A stretch of DNA of 64,000 bases from Bog-473 sp963809825 (GTDB lineage: Bacteria > Actinomycetota > Acidimicrobiia > Acidimicrobiales > RAAP-2), in the NCBI GenBank assembly GCA_963809825.1, contig CAWELJ010000001.1, positions 1-64,000 on the forward strand, read 5' to 3'. The notes below the pieces were generated by a model. It made no database searches, was not told the origin of the DNA, and saw only the letters and a program-made list of their open reading frames with translations. This document shows, piece by piece, positions 19,672 through 28,090 of the stretch. Each line of letters opens with the position of its first letter. Position 1 is the first letter of the stretch. The translations under genes were made by a program, and so were the position numbers.

Positions 19672-20052
19672 ATGAACATCCCCGAGGATCTGCGCTACTC
19701 CCCGGACCACGAGTGGGTGCGCGTCGAAGGGGCGCGCGTGCGCGTCGGGATCACCGACTACGCGCAGGACGCGCTGGGCGACATCGTGTTCGTCGACCTG
19801 CCGGCGGTGGGGAGCGAGGTGGAGGCCGGCGGACAGCTCGGCGAGCTCGAGTCCACGAAGTCCGTCTCGGAGATCTACGCGCCGGTCGCCGGCACCGTGA
19901 CGGCCGTGAACGACGCGCTCTCCGGTGCGCCCGAACGGATCAACCAGGATCCCTACGGAGAGGGGTGGATCTGCGAGATGGAGCTCGCGCCGGGCGTGGA
20001 TCCGGGCAGCCTCCTCGACGCGGCCGCCTACGGTGACCTGACGGCTGACTGA
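19672..20052 (+). CDS. gcvH: Glycine cleavage system H protein
   Basis: A 126-residue lipoyl carrier that shuttles the aminomethyl group between GcvP, GcvT and lipoamide dehydrogenase. The lipoylated lysine is Lys63 in ELESTKSVSE, flanked by the hammerhead fold (HEWVRVEGARVRVGITDYAQ at 13-32, GDIVFVDLP, NDALSGAPERINQDPYGEGW). Length is standard. It is separated by 13 kb from gcvT and gcvP but lies in the same ancestral neighbourhood as in mycobacteria. Confidence 0.96.
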   Translation: MNIPEDLRYSPDHEWVRVEGARVRVGITDYAQDALGDIVFVDLPAVGSEVEAGGQLGELESTKSVSEIYAPVAGTVTAVNDALSGAPERINQDPYGEGWICEMELAPGVDPGSLLDAAAYGDLTAD

Positions 20053-20117
20053 GCAGGCTTCAGGGGCCGGGATGACGACAGGAGAAGCGGGCCGTGCGGT
20101 GGGGTACCGTGGTCGCC

Positions 20118-20591
20118 GTGTTCTGTCACAACTGTGGGCATCGGAACCCCGAGGGTGTCAACTTCTGCTCCTCGTGCGGTCATGCGTTGCTCGCAGACGG
20201 CGATGACGCCACCATCACGCTCCATCCGACCGACGAAGCCGAGACGTCGGAGGAGCACCCCGATGTCACCCTCGTCGAGGTCCCGCACGGGGCCGGGGTA
20301 CTCGTCGTCACCCGGGGGCCCAACGTCGGGGCTCGCTATCTACTGGGGGCGAATGTCGTCCGGGCGGGCCGGCACCCCGAGAGCGACATCTTCCTCGACG
20401 ACATCACCGTGTCACGCCGGCACGTCGAGATCTCGCCCAGCGACGGGGGCTCCTACTCCTTGCGGGACGTGGGCTCGTTGAACGGGACCTACGTGAACCG
20501 CGAGCGGATCGACGAGGCGCAGCTCGCCCCGGGCGACGAGGTCCAGATCGGCAAGTTCAAGCTCGTCTACCTGGTGGCGGGTAACGAGTGA
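20118..20591 (+). CDS. garA: Zinc-ribbon/FHA-domain protein, GarA-like
   Basis: A 157-residue protein. The GTG at 20118 is chosen because it puts the zinc ribbon at the very N-terminus (CHNC at Cys3/Cys6 and CSSC at Cys17/Cys20). A Thr-rich acidic linker (DDATITLHPTDEAE) follows, then an FHA domain (about 60-150) with GRHPESDIFLDDITVSRRH, LRDVGSLNGTYVN and GDEVQIGKFKL. The gene order gcvH-this-merR-DUF151 is that of M. tuberculosis gcvH-garA-Rv1828-Rv1829. GarA there switches 2-oxoglutarate dehydrogenase, glutamate dehydrogenase and glutamate synthase according to Thr phosphorylation. The mycobacterial ETTS phospho-motif is not exact here. Stop and next start overlap (GTGA). Confidence 0.85.
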   Translation: MFCHNCGHRNPEGVNFCSSCGHALLADGDDATITLHPTDEAETSEEHPDVTLVEVPHGAGVLVVTRGPNVGARYLLGANVVRAGRHPESDIFLDDITVSRRHVEISPSDGGSYSLRDVGSLNGTYVNRERIDEAQLAPGDEVQIGKFKLVYLVAGNE

Positions 20592-21751
20592 GCAGCCGCA
20601 CGTACCTCTCCATCGGTGACGTCCTGACCCTGCTCAGGGAGGAATTTCCCGACGTCACGATTTCGAAGATCCGTTTCCTCGAGAGCCAGGGCCTGGTGAA
20701 CCCCGAGCGATCACCCTCGGGCTACCGGAAGTTCTTCGACCACGACGTCGAGCGACTGCGCTGGGTGTTGCGCCAACAACGCGAGCATTTCCTCCCCCTC
20801 AAGGTCATCCGGGACCGGCTGGCGGACGGGGACCTCGACGAGCGCCCGGCCGAGGGGCCGAACGGCAAGCCCTCCCATGTCGCCGAACGGGCGGGAGCCG
20901 CTCCCGGTACGGAGCAGCAGCCGACGAAGGCGGACGAGGAGGCAATGGCCCGCATATTGGCGGACGCCTCGCGACGAGCCGCCCGCATGCCTGAGGCAGC
21001 GAAGGCCCGAGCCGGCTTGCAGGTCGTGGGCGAGGGGGCCGGTGCGGAGGCGGCGCACCTGGCAGCCGAGCCCGGGCCGGCGCGCACCGCCGCCCCGACC
21101 GTCACCGAGCGCAGCTCCCGTGACGCATCCCCGGCCATCGCCGGTGGCCCGGCTCCCGCGCAGAGCAGCGCCCGGAAAGCGCCGGCGGGAGGGACGGGAC
21201 CCAGCAACGGCGCGCCGGGTCCGCGTCGCACCGAGGCGGCGGCCCCGGCCGGCCCGCGGACGGCGTCCTCCGCACCGGAGCCGGCGGCGCGCAAGAGCAC
21301 GACACCGACCGGCGCCGGCGGTGCGGCCGGGCGCGGCCCCACCGTGGGCACGACCGCCGCCATCGTGTCCGGCGCCAGCCTGACGGCCGAGGAGCTCTGC
21401 GCCGCCAGCGGCCTGCCGCTCGAGGAGGTGGCGGGACTCGAGGGGTTCGGTCTCATCGAGCCCGTCGTGGTGGCCGGCATCCCGACCTACGACGAGGATG
21501 CCCTCACCGTGGCCAATCTGGCTGCGGCGTTCGGGGCCTTCGGGATCGAGCCGCGCCATCTGCGGCTCTTCCGCAATGCCGTGGATCGTGAGATGGGGCT
21601 GATAGAGCAGGTCGTGATCCCCCTCTTGCGCCAGCGGAACCCCGAGTCCCGCCAGCGGGCGCTGGAAGGAGCGGAGCAGCTGGCGGCGCTGGGTCAATCG
21701 ATGCGAGCCACGTTGCTCCGCCTGGCGCTGCGCCGCCATCTGGGGGGGTGA
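20588..21751 (+). CDS. ftsR: MerR-family regulator, FtsR/Rv1828-like, with long low-complexity linker
   Basis: A 387-residue protein. The N-terminal winged helix-turn-helix (YLSIGDVLTLLREEFPDVTI, SKIRFLESQGLVNPERSPSG, YRKFFDHDVERLRWVLRQQR; residues 6-70) matches Corynebacterium FtsR and M. tuberculosis Rv1828, which regulate ftsZ/division. A ~180-residue Ala/Pro/Gly/Thr-rich linker then separates it from a helical C-terminal domain (LTAEELCAASGLPLEEVAGL, FGIEPRHLRLFRNAVDRE) that probably dimerises or senses a ligand. The linker is much longer than in mycobacteria (family about 250 residues). It overlaps the FHA gene by four bases. Confidence 0.83.
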   Translation: MSSRTYLSIGDVLTLLREEFPDVTISKIRFLESQGLVNPERSPSGYRKFFDHDVERLRWVLRQQREHFLPLKVIRDRLADGDLDERPAEGPNGKPSHVAERAGAAPGTEQQPTKADEEAMARILADASRRAARMPEAAKARAGLQVVGEGAGAEAAHLAAEPGPARTAAPTVTERSSRDASPAIAGGPAPAQSSARKAPAGGTGPSNGAPGPRRTEAAAPAGPRTASSAPEPAARKSTTPTGAGGAAGRGPTVGTTAAIVSGASLTAEELCAASGLPLEEVAGLEGFGLIEPVVVAGIPTYDEDALTVANLAAAFGAFGIEPRHLRLFRNAVDREMGLIEQVVIPLLRQRNPESRQRALEGAEQLAALGQSMRATLLRLALRRHLGG

Positions 21752-21784
21752 CGCAAGGCCGGTATCCGGCGCTACATTTCAGTC

Positions 21785-22285
21785 ATGGTCCGTGTGCTAC
21801 TCCGAGCCGTCCGGGTGGACCTGCAGTCCAACACGCCGGTGCTCCTCCTGCAGGAGACCGAGGGCGAGGGACGCACGCTGCCGATCTTCATCGGGAGCCC
21901 CGAGGCCACGGCCATTGCCTACGCCCTGCAGGGGGTGACGATGCCCCGCCCGCTCACGCACGACCTGATGAAGGACATGCTGGGTGCACTGGACATCAGC
22001 GTCGAGCGTGTGATCATCACCGAACTGCGGGCCTCCACCTACTACGCCGAGATGCACCTCGTGCGGGGTGAGGAGCGGACCATCGTCTCGAGCCGGCCGT
22101 CGGACGCCGTGGCGGTGGCCGTGCGCACCGAGACGCCCCTGTTCGTGTCGGACGAGCTGATGGAGTCCGAAGGAATCATCCTCGCACTGGACGCCGACGA
22201 CGACGAAGAGGACACGCCGGACGAATTGGTGGGGCAGTTCCGCCAGTTCCTGGACTCCGTGCGGCCGGAGGATTTCGAAGGGTGA
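21785..22285 (+). CDS. DUF151 bifunctional nuclease-family protein
   Basis: A 166-residue protein of the DUF151 family (M. tuberculosis Rv1829 occupies the same position). Family blocks: PVLLLQETEGEGRTLPIFIG, EATAIAYALQGVTMPRPLTH, DLMKDMLGAL, STYYAEMHLV and SSRPSDAVAVAVRTETPLFVS. Plant and bacterial members have been reported to cut RNA and DNA. The physiological role in actinobacteria is unclear. An acidic C-terminus (DADDDEEDTPDE) follows. Confidence 0.9.
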   Translation: MVRVLLRAVRVDLQSNTPVLLLQETEGEGRTLPIFIGSPEATAIAYALQGVTMPRPLTHDLMKDMLGALDISVERVIITELRASTYYAEMHLVRGEERTIVSSRPSDAVAVAVRTETPLFVSDELMESEGIILALDADDDEEDTPDELVGQFRQFLDSVRPEDFEG

Positions 22286-22890
22286 CGCCACCGCGTTGGG
22301 CGCTCGCCCTGCTGGCGTGCGCCGGTGGCCTTCTCGCCGCGTGCAGCAGCACCCCGACTACTCCCAACCACGTCACGACCACCACGCGGAGCACGGCGCC
22401 GGCGTCGAGCTCGACGTCCACGAGCACGACCGCATCCACCACCACGACGACCGCGGCCGCCTCGAGCGCCTGCACGCACATCACGGCGTCGGCGGGCCAG
22501 GGGCAGGGGGCGGCGGGCACCATCACCGGGGTGATCACGGTGACCAACACCGGGTCGTCCCCGTGCACCGCGAACGGCTATCCCAAGATCGCGCTGTTCT
22601 CGGGCAGTTCGGCGCCCCTGAACGTCACGATGGTGAACGGGTTGTCCGTCACCTTGTCACCACCGGCCAACGGGGCGCCGTCCCCGGTCGCCGTGGCGCC
22701 GTCGTCCACCGCGCAGTTCGCCTACCAGTACTCCGACGTGCCGACCGGAAGCGAGACGAGCTGTCCCACGTCCGAGACGGCCGCCGTGACGCTGCCGGGC
22801 GCGACCATGTCCTCGTCGCTCTTCCCGCTGTCCATCGCCCCCTGCAGCCACGGGACCATCCGGGTCTCGCCCGTATACCCGACTTCCTGA
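22282..22890 (+). CDS. Secreted lipoprotein with DUF4232-like domain
   Basis: A 202-residue protein. The signal peptide (ALALLACAGGLLAACSS) ends in a lipobox, LLAAC, with Cys about residue 21. A Ser/Thr linker of about 40 residues leads to a beta domain containing GVITVTNTGSSPCTANGYPKI and a late Cys (FPLSIAPCSHGTIRV), the pattern of DUF4232 extracytoplasmic domains. Function unknown. Its GTG start overlaps the DUF151 stop (GTGA), so it is probably co-transcribed. Confidence 0.75.
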   Translation: MTPPRWALALLACAGGLLAACSSTPTTPNHVTTTTRSTAPASSSTSTSTTASTTTTTAAASSACTHITASAGQGQGAAGTITGVITVTNTGSSPCTANGYPKIALFSGSSAPLNVTMVNGLSVTLSPPANGAPSPVAVAPSSTAQFAYQYSDVPTGSETSCPTSETAAVTLPGATMSSSLFPLSIAPCSHGTIRVSPVYPTS

Positions 22891-22898
22891 CGGGCTGG

Positions 22899-23888
22899 TC
22901 AGCGGCCGGGAGAGACGAGGATCCGGCCCCGAACCGCACCGTCGAGCACGCGGTCGAGCGCAGCCGTCAACCCGGGCAGGGCGATCTCCTCGTTGACCAT
23001 CTCTTCGCAGTGCTCGAGCGGGAACGCGTCGGCCATGTCGGCCCACAGGGCACGCCGCTCCTCGATCGGTGTCGCCACGGTGTCGATCCCGAGGAGGGAC
23101 ACGCCGCGCACGATGAAGGGGTACACCGTGGTGGCGAGGTCGTTGCCGCCGGTGAGGCCGCTCGCCGCCACGGCGCCGCCGTAGCGCACGGTGCGCAGCG
23201 CCTCTGCCAACGCCATCCCTCCCACACAGTCGACGACGCCGGCCCAGAGTTGCGGACCCAGCGTGCGGCCGTCGTCCTCGGTGAACTGCCGCCCCACGAC
23301 CTGTGCCGCGCCGAGACTCTTCAGGTAGTCGTGCTCCGCCGTCTTGCCCGATGAGGCAACGACCTCGAAGCCCGCCTTGGCGAGGAGCGCCACGGCGGCA
23401 CTGCCCACGCCGCCGGAGGCACCGGTCACCAGCATGGGCCCGTCCTCGGGGGAGGTGCCGTGCTGCACCAGGCGACGATGCGACAGCAGCGCGGTGAAGC
23501 CGGCCAACCCGATGATGGCGGCGTTGCGGCAGCTCATGGCGTCGGGCAGCGGGACCACCCAGTCGGCCGGGACGCGCGCGTAGGCCGCGAACCCGCCGTG
23601 CCGCGCCACCCCGAGGTCGTAGCCCTGGACGAGCACCCGCTGGCCGACGGTGAAATCGGGGCTCGTGCTCTCCTCCACGATGCCGGCCAGCTCGACCCCC
23701 GGGACGAGCGGGAAGCCGCGGGCCACCCGGTTCCCCGGGCGCGTCACCATGGCGTCCTTGAAGTTGACGGCCGACCACTCCACCCGGATGAGCACGTCGC
23801 CCGCCGGCAGGTCCGAGTCGGCGAGTTCGACCACGGCGGGGCGGATGACGGCGCCCGCCTTGGAGAGCAGGTAGGCCGGGAACCGCAC
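22899..23888 (-). CDS. Quinone-oxidoreductase-like MDR protein, YhdH/AcuI (acrylyl-CoA reductase) family
   Basis: A 329-residue zinc-free medium-chain reductase. Markers: SAVNFKDAMVTRPGNRVARG (about 38-57), FPLVPGVELAGIVEES, GYDLGVARHGGFAAYARVP, and the NADPH-binding Rossmann segment LVTGASGGVGSAAVALLAKAG (about 150-170). Members reduce acrylyl-CoA to propionyl-CoA and detoxify that electrophile. The start is placed at GTG 23888 (MRFPAYLLSK), which gives the usual family length. The frame is open further upstream but runs into the divergent peptidase gene. Confidence 0.85.
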   Translation of the reverse strand: MRFPAYLLSKAGAVIRPAVVELADSDLPAGDVLIRVEWSAVNFKDAMVTRPGNRVARGFPLVPGVELAGIVEESTSPDFTVGQRVLVQGYDLGVARHGGFAAYARVPADWVVPLPDAMSCRNAAIIGLAGFTALLSHRRLVQHGTSPEDGPMLVTGASGGVGSAAVALLAKAGFEVVASSGKTAEHDYLKSLGAAQVVGRQFTEDDGRTLGPQLWAGVVDCVGGMALAEALRTVRYGGAVAASGLTGGNDLATTVYPFIVRGVSLLGIDTVATPIEERRALWADMADAFPLEHCEEMVNEEIALPGLTAALDRVLDGAVRGRILVSPGR

Positions 23889-23955
23889 CGGCTCACTGTA
23901 GAGGGCGCCGCCGTTTGCTTCGCGCGCGGGCTCCTGCGCCGGGTACGTTCGGACC

Positions 23956-25941
23956 GTGGTCACGACTGCAGGATACGGGCGCTGGGCCTCGCCGCTCACA
24001 CCGTCCGACGTTGCCGGCGCCAAGGTCTCGCTCGCCGAACTCTGCTCCGACGGTGACGCCCTCTACTGGCTCGAGTCGCGCCCGGCCGAGGCGGGTCGCG
24101 TCGTCCTGGTGCGGGCCGGCGCGGACGGACCGGCCGACCATTCGCCCGAGGGGGTGAGCATCCGGAGCCGCGTCCACGAGTACGGCGGTGGCGCCGTGTG
24201 CCTCGTGCGGCGCCGGTCGGTCGGGGCCTTCGCCTACGTCGAGCAGACGGGCCAGCAGGTCTGGTTCTGCGACGGCCCGGCCCGCGCCGGCTCGACCCCG
24301 GCCGCGGCGCCGCGGGCCTTGACGGTCGCCCCTCCCGACGGCGAGGTCCACAACCACGGCGGGCTGAGCGCGACGCCCGACGGGGACTGGGTGCTGGCGG
24401 TCCGGGAGGTGCACCGCCGCGGGGTGCAACGCCCGGTCCGGTGCGTCGTCGCGCTGTCGACCCGAGGGGCGGAGCCGAGCGAGTCGACGTTGCTCGAAGG
24501 GCACGATTTCTTCGGAGCCCCCCGGGTCGACCCGGCGGGCACCCGGGTGGCCGTCGTGGTCTGGGATCATCCCGACATGCCGTGGGATGCGTCGACGATC
24601 GTGGTCCTTCCCGTCGCCCGGACGCGGGGTTCGGACCCGGGCCCCGACACCCTGGCGGCCGCGGGTGCGCCCTGGCGCGTCGCCGGGGGCCCACAGGAGG
24701 CGGTCGGACAGCCCGAGTGGCGCGGGGACGGAACGCTCCGGTTCGTGTCCGACCGGATGGGATGGTGGCAGCCCTACGTGCACGCGGGCCGGCCCGACGT
24801 GCACGGGTCGGCCCGGGCGCTGACGGAGCGCCCCGCCGAGTTCCACGGGCCGGACTGGGTCCTCGGGCAGACGACCATGGCGGACCTCGCCGATGGCACG
24901 CTCGTCGTGCGCGTGACCGACTCCGGGCGGGACAGCCTGCTCGCACTGGCGACCGGTGACGGGCTCGAACCGGTGGACGAAGGTGTTGCCGTGGATCAGC
25001 CGTGCGTGTCCATCTCGGCGCTCTGCGCCCATGGGGACGGGTTGGCGCTCATCGGCACCACGCCGGACGCCCCGCCGAACGTGTGGCTGTGGTCGCCGGG
25101 TGCGGCCGCACGGCCGTTGCGCCCCGGCGGGCAGAGTCTCGGCGGGGGGGACGTCGCCGCCGGGCAGCCCTTCTCACTGACCGGGCGCTCCGGTCGCACG
25201 GTGCACGGGACGCTCTACCGGCCGACGTTGGGGGGCACCGCCGGGCCGGCCGGGCAGAGGCCGCCCCTCGTCATCTGGTGTCACGGCGGACCCACGTCCT
25301 CCTGCCAGGCGGGGTTCGACCTCACCCGCCAATTCTTCACCAGCCGTGGCTTTGCGGTTGCGTGCGTGGACTACGCGGGCAGCTCGGGGTACGGGCGGGC
25401 CTACCGCTGCTCGTTGTGGGGCCAGTGGGGCGTCGCCGACGCCGAAGACTGTCTCGATGCCGCGCTGCACCTCGCGGCGCGCGGCGACGTCGATGTCCGA
25501 CGCATGGCCGTGCGCGGCGGGAGTGCCGGGGGGATGACGGCCCTCAACGCGCTGGCGGCGGGGGAGGGATTCGTGGCCTGTGTCTCCTGGTACGGGGTGA
25601 CGGACCTCATCGGACTGGCGGCGACGACCCACGATTTCGAGGCGCACTACACCGACCGGCTCATCGGTCCGCTGCCGGGTTCTGCCCCGCGCTACGTGGA
25701 GCGATCGCCGGTGACCCGGGCGGCGGACATGGCGGGGTCGGTGCTCCTCTTGCAGGGGACGGACGACGCGGTGGTCCCGCCGGCACAGGCCGAGCGCATG
25801 CGCGAGGCCCTGGCGGCGGCCAACACCCGCTGTGACCTGCGGTTCTTCGAGGGGGAGGGGCATGGGTTCCGCCGGGCGGACACCCTGACCGCCTGCCTCG
25901 AGGCCGAGCTGGCGTTCTACCAGGAGGAACTCGGCCTGTAG
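23956..25941 (+). CDS. Prolyl oligopeptidase-family (S9) peptidase/acylaminoacyl peptidase
   Basis: A 661-residue protein. The N-terminal ~400 residues form the beta-propeller region (RVHEYGGGAVCL, VHNHGGLSATPDGDWVLAVR, PEWRGDGTLRFVSDRMG). The C-terminal alpha/beta-hydrolase domain has WCHGGPTSS as the oxyanion region. The nucleophile is Ser in RGGSAGGMT (about residue 521), the Asp is in LQGTDDAVVPPAQ (about 602) and the His in GEGHGFRRAD (about 634). Such enzymes cleave short peptides or acyl-amino acids in the cytosol. No signal peptide is visible. The start is GTG 23956. Confidence 0.88.
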   Translation: MVTTAGYGRWASPLTPSDVAGAKVSLAELCSDGDALYWLESRPAEAGRVVLVRAGADGPADHSPEGVSIRSRVHEYGGGAVCLVRRRSVGAFAYVEQTGQQVWFCDGPARAGSTPAAAPRALTVAPPDGEVHNHGGLSATPDGDWVLAVREVHRRGVQRPVRCVVALSTRGAEPSESTLLEGHDFFGAPRVDPAGTRVAVVVWDHPDMPWDASTIVVLPVARTRGSDPGPDTLAAAGAPWRVAGGPQEAVGQPEWRGDGTLRFVSDRMGWWQPYVHAGRPDVHGSARALTERPAEFHGPDWVLGQTTMADLADGTLVVRVTDSGRDSLLALATGDGLEPVDEGVAVDQPCVSISALCAHGDGLALIGTTPDAPPNVWLWSPGAAARPLRPGGQSLGGGDVAAGQPFSLTGRSGRTVHGTLYRPTLGGTAGPAGQRPPLVIWCHGGPTSSCQAGFDLTRQFFTSRGFAVACVDYAGSSGYGRAYRCSLWGQWGVADAEDCLDAALHLAARGDVDVRRMAVRGGSAGGMTALNALAAGEGFVACVSWYGVTDLIGLAATTHDFEAHYTDRLIGPLPGSAPRYVERSPVTRAADMAGSVLLLQGTDDAVVPPAQAERMREALAAANTRCDLRFFEGEGHGFRRADTLTACLEAELAFYQEELGL

Positions 25942-26011
25942 CGTTCGGACGGCCCTCGTCGCCCAGGCACCGTTGTGGCCCCTCGGGTGTGCGAGGCTTT
26001 CGAGGGACGCC

Positions 26012-27409
26012 ATGCCGACCTCTGCAGTGACAACGATCTCGAGTTGGAGCGGCGCCGCCGACCGGTGGCAGCGGGCGCTGGACCGGGTCAGGCGGATCTC
26101 GCCCGAGGTGGGTGACGCGCTGCTCTACGGCGTCAGCGCGCTCTTCGCACTGGGCACGATCTACACGTCGACCAACGCCCTGTACCAGGTGTGGGGGCGC
26201 ATGGCGTTGTCGCCCTTCGTGTTCGGTGCGCTGGCGTCGGTCGTGCTGGCCTGGACGCTGCGCCGAGCCCGCCGGCGGCACCCCGACGGCGGGTTGACGC
26301 GCCTCCAGCACCACCGCGCCTGGCTGGCCCGCGTCCTCGTGGCTGTGTGCGTGTTCGCCGGCGCGCTCGCGATCCCGCTCGGGCTCGAGATCCTGTGGCG
26401 CTTCGACGGCGTCACCGGCTCGCACCTGCAGCCCGAGGTGGTGGCGGTGGAGGTCGGGGGCCAGGACCTCGTCCGGGGACAGGATCCGTATCACCCTCTG
26501 GTCAAGGTCCACCATCCCGTGAAATACCACGCACCGGGGCAGCCCGACTACGCCGGGTTCCTGCCCTACCTCCCCGTGATGGCCGTTCTGGGCATCCCGA
26601 GCGACATCTGGCCCAACAACGGGTTGAGCGACGCCCGGATCTTCTTCTGTCTGACCACGCTCGCCGTGGCCGCGGTCGCCCTCTATCTCTGCCGGGCGGA
26701 CAAGCGGCGAAAGATCCGCGCCCTGCAGGCGCTCGTGATCTTGCCCCTGGCGTCGCTGCCCCTGGCCACCGGCGGGGATGACATCCCCGTGGTCGCGGTC
26801 CTGCTGCTGGCCATGGTGCTGGCCCAGCGGCGGCGGCCCTTCACATCGGGTGTCGTGCTCGGGATCGCGTCCGCCATGAAGTTCACCGCCTGGCCGCTGG
26901 CTGCCCTGGCGCTCTTCGCCGCCCGGGGCCGCAAGGGGGAGCGGCGGCCACTCTCGATGATGGCGGGCATCCTCGTCGTGGCCGTGCCGACGATCTTCCC
27001 GTTCGCCCTCCGAGGGCCGTTCGCCCTGATCGACGACGTTGTGCTGTTCCCGCTGGGCCTCAGCGCCATCCCCTCGACCGCGGCGAGCGCGTTGCCCGGC
27101 CACGTCCTCGTGACGGCGTTCCCCTCGTTGAGCCGCGCGCTTCCGGTCTCGGTCGGGATCGTGCTCTCCGTGTTGCTGGCGCGGCATCTGTACCGCAAGA
27201 CACCGCGCACGGTGTCGGAGGTCTGCACCATCGCCGGCGTGGTGATGGCCGTGCTCATCCTCCTCGCTCCCAACCCGCGGGTGGGATACCTGCTGTACCC
27301 GATCAACTTCTTCGTGTGGGCCTACCTGCTGGCCGAGCCCGCGCCGGAGTCCGATTTGCTCCCCGACGTCTCGGCGGCGGGCGGCGCGCTGTCCGCCGGC
27401 GTCCGCTGA
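26012..27409 (+). CDS. Multi-spanning membrane protein, glycosyltransferase 87-like
   Basis: A 465-residue protein with about 10 hydrophobic helices (for example around residues 45-65, 72-90, 110-130, 215-235, 245-265, 280-300, 315-335). Charged loops include the YHPLVKVHHPVKYH segment and TGGDDIPVVAVLLL, a layout seen in polyprenol-phosphate-mannose-dependent (GT87/DUF2029) mannosyltransferases. The catalytic acidic pair is not unambiguous, so family membership is tentative. The ATG at 26012 is preferred over an upstream in-frame start because the earlier residues look non-coding. Confidence 0.6.
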   Translation: MPTSAVTTISSWSGAADRWQRALDRVRRISPEVGDALLYGVSALFALGTIYTSTNALYQVWGRMALSPFVFGALASVVLAWTLRRARRRHPDGGLTRLQHHRAWLARVLVAVCVFAGALAIPLGLEILWRFDGVTGSHLQPEVVAVEVGGQDLVRGQDPYHPLVKVHHPVKYHAPGQPDYAGFLPYLPVMAVLGIPSDIWPNNGLSDARIFFCLTTLAVAAVALYLCRADKRRKIRALQALVILPLASLPLATGGDDIPVVAVLLLAMVLAQRRRPFTSGVVLGIASAMKFTAWPLAALALFAARGRKGERRPLSMMAGILVVAVPTIFPFALRGPFALIDDVVLFPLGLSAIPSTAASALPGHVLVTAFPSLSRALPVSVGIVLSVLLARHLYRKTPRTVSEVCTIAGVVMAVLILLAPNPRVGYLLYPINFFVWAYLLAEPAPESDLLPDVSAAGGALSAGVR

Positions 27410-27433
27410 GCAGTCCGCCGCACCGCGACGGAT

Positions 27434-28078
27434 CTATTGGGAGTCGCCGACTTGCAGGATCCGGAGGGTGAAGACCGTCTCGCCCCGCGGCGGTCCACCC
27501 GGACGGAAGGCCGTCGGCGCGATCATCGCGCCCATCTCCCAGTAGTAGCCGTCCGATCCCGCCAGCTTGCCCAGCACCTCGAGGGAGCCCGGGTGGTTGG
27601 CCGCCGGCCCGCGATCGAAGACCTGCCAGCCCTGCAGCTTCATGTCGGCGGCATAGAAGGCCAGCAGCGCGGCCTGAGAGTCTCCGGAGCGGAAGACAAC
27701 TTGGGAATCGAACTGGGGAGCCTGCGCCGCGAGGTCCCGGTGCGAAACGGGGACCGAACCGACCGGGACGAACACGGCGTTGAGGATGTTGGTCGGCGGC
27801 TGACCGGTGCGGACGATGGGCGACAGCGCCGTCCCCGCGGGCTGGGCCTGCAGCGCGATGCCGGGCACCGAGCTCGGCCGGCCGCCGTGCGTGACGGGCG
27901 CGGGGGACTGGGACGAGAGGACCCCGATGGTCACGAACACGACGAGGATGCACGCGGCCAGACCGAGGACCACCATCGCGGGCCGCATGGAGATGCCGCC
28001 CGGCGTGGGCGGCCGCAGGGGCTCGGGCACGTCCGCACGCTGGCGCAGGACCTCATTGTCGGTGTGGTGCAGCGTCAT
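27434..28078 (-). CDS. Single-pass membrane-anchored protein of unknown function
   Basis: A 214-residue protein. A ~30-residue cytoplasmic N-terminus is followed by one transmembrane helix (MVVLGLAACILVVFVTIGVL, about 35-54). An extracytoplasmic Pro-rich linker and a small domain (QVVFRSGDSQAALLAFYAAD, MKLQGWQVFDRGPAA, TVFTLRILQVGDSQ) complete it. The domain pattern resembles secreted proteins seen in many actinobacteria that have no assigned function. It is convergent with the GT87-like gene and lies 12 bases downstream of thiD, probably in one operon with it. Confidence 0.65.
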   Translation of the reverse strand: MTLHHTDNEVLRQRADVPEPLRPPTPGGISMRPAMVVLGLAACILVVFVTIGVLSSQSPAPVTHGGRPSSVPGIALQAQPAGTALSPIVRTGQPPTNILNAVFVPVGSVPVSHRDLAAQAPQFDSQVVFRSGDSQAALLAFYAADMKLQGWQVFDRGPAANHPGSLEVLGKLAGSDGYYWEMGAMIAPTAFRPGGPPRGETVFTLRILQVGDSQ

Positions 28079-28090
28079 GTCCCACCAAGC

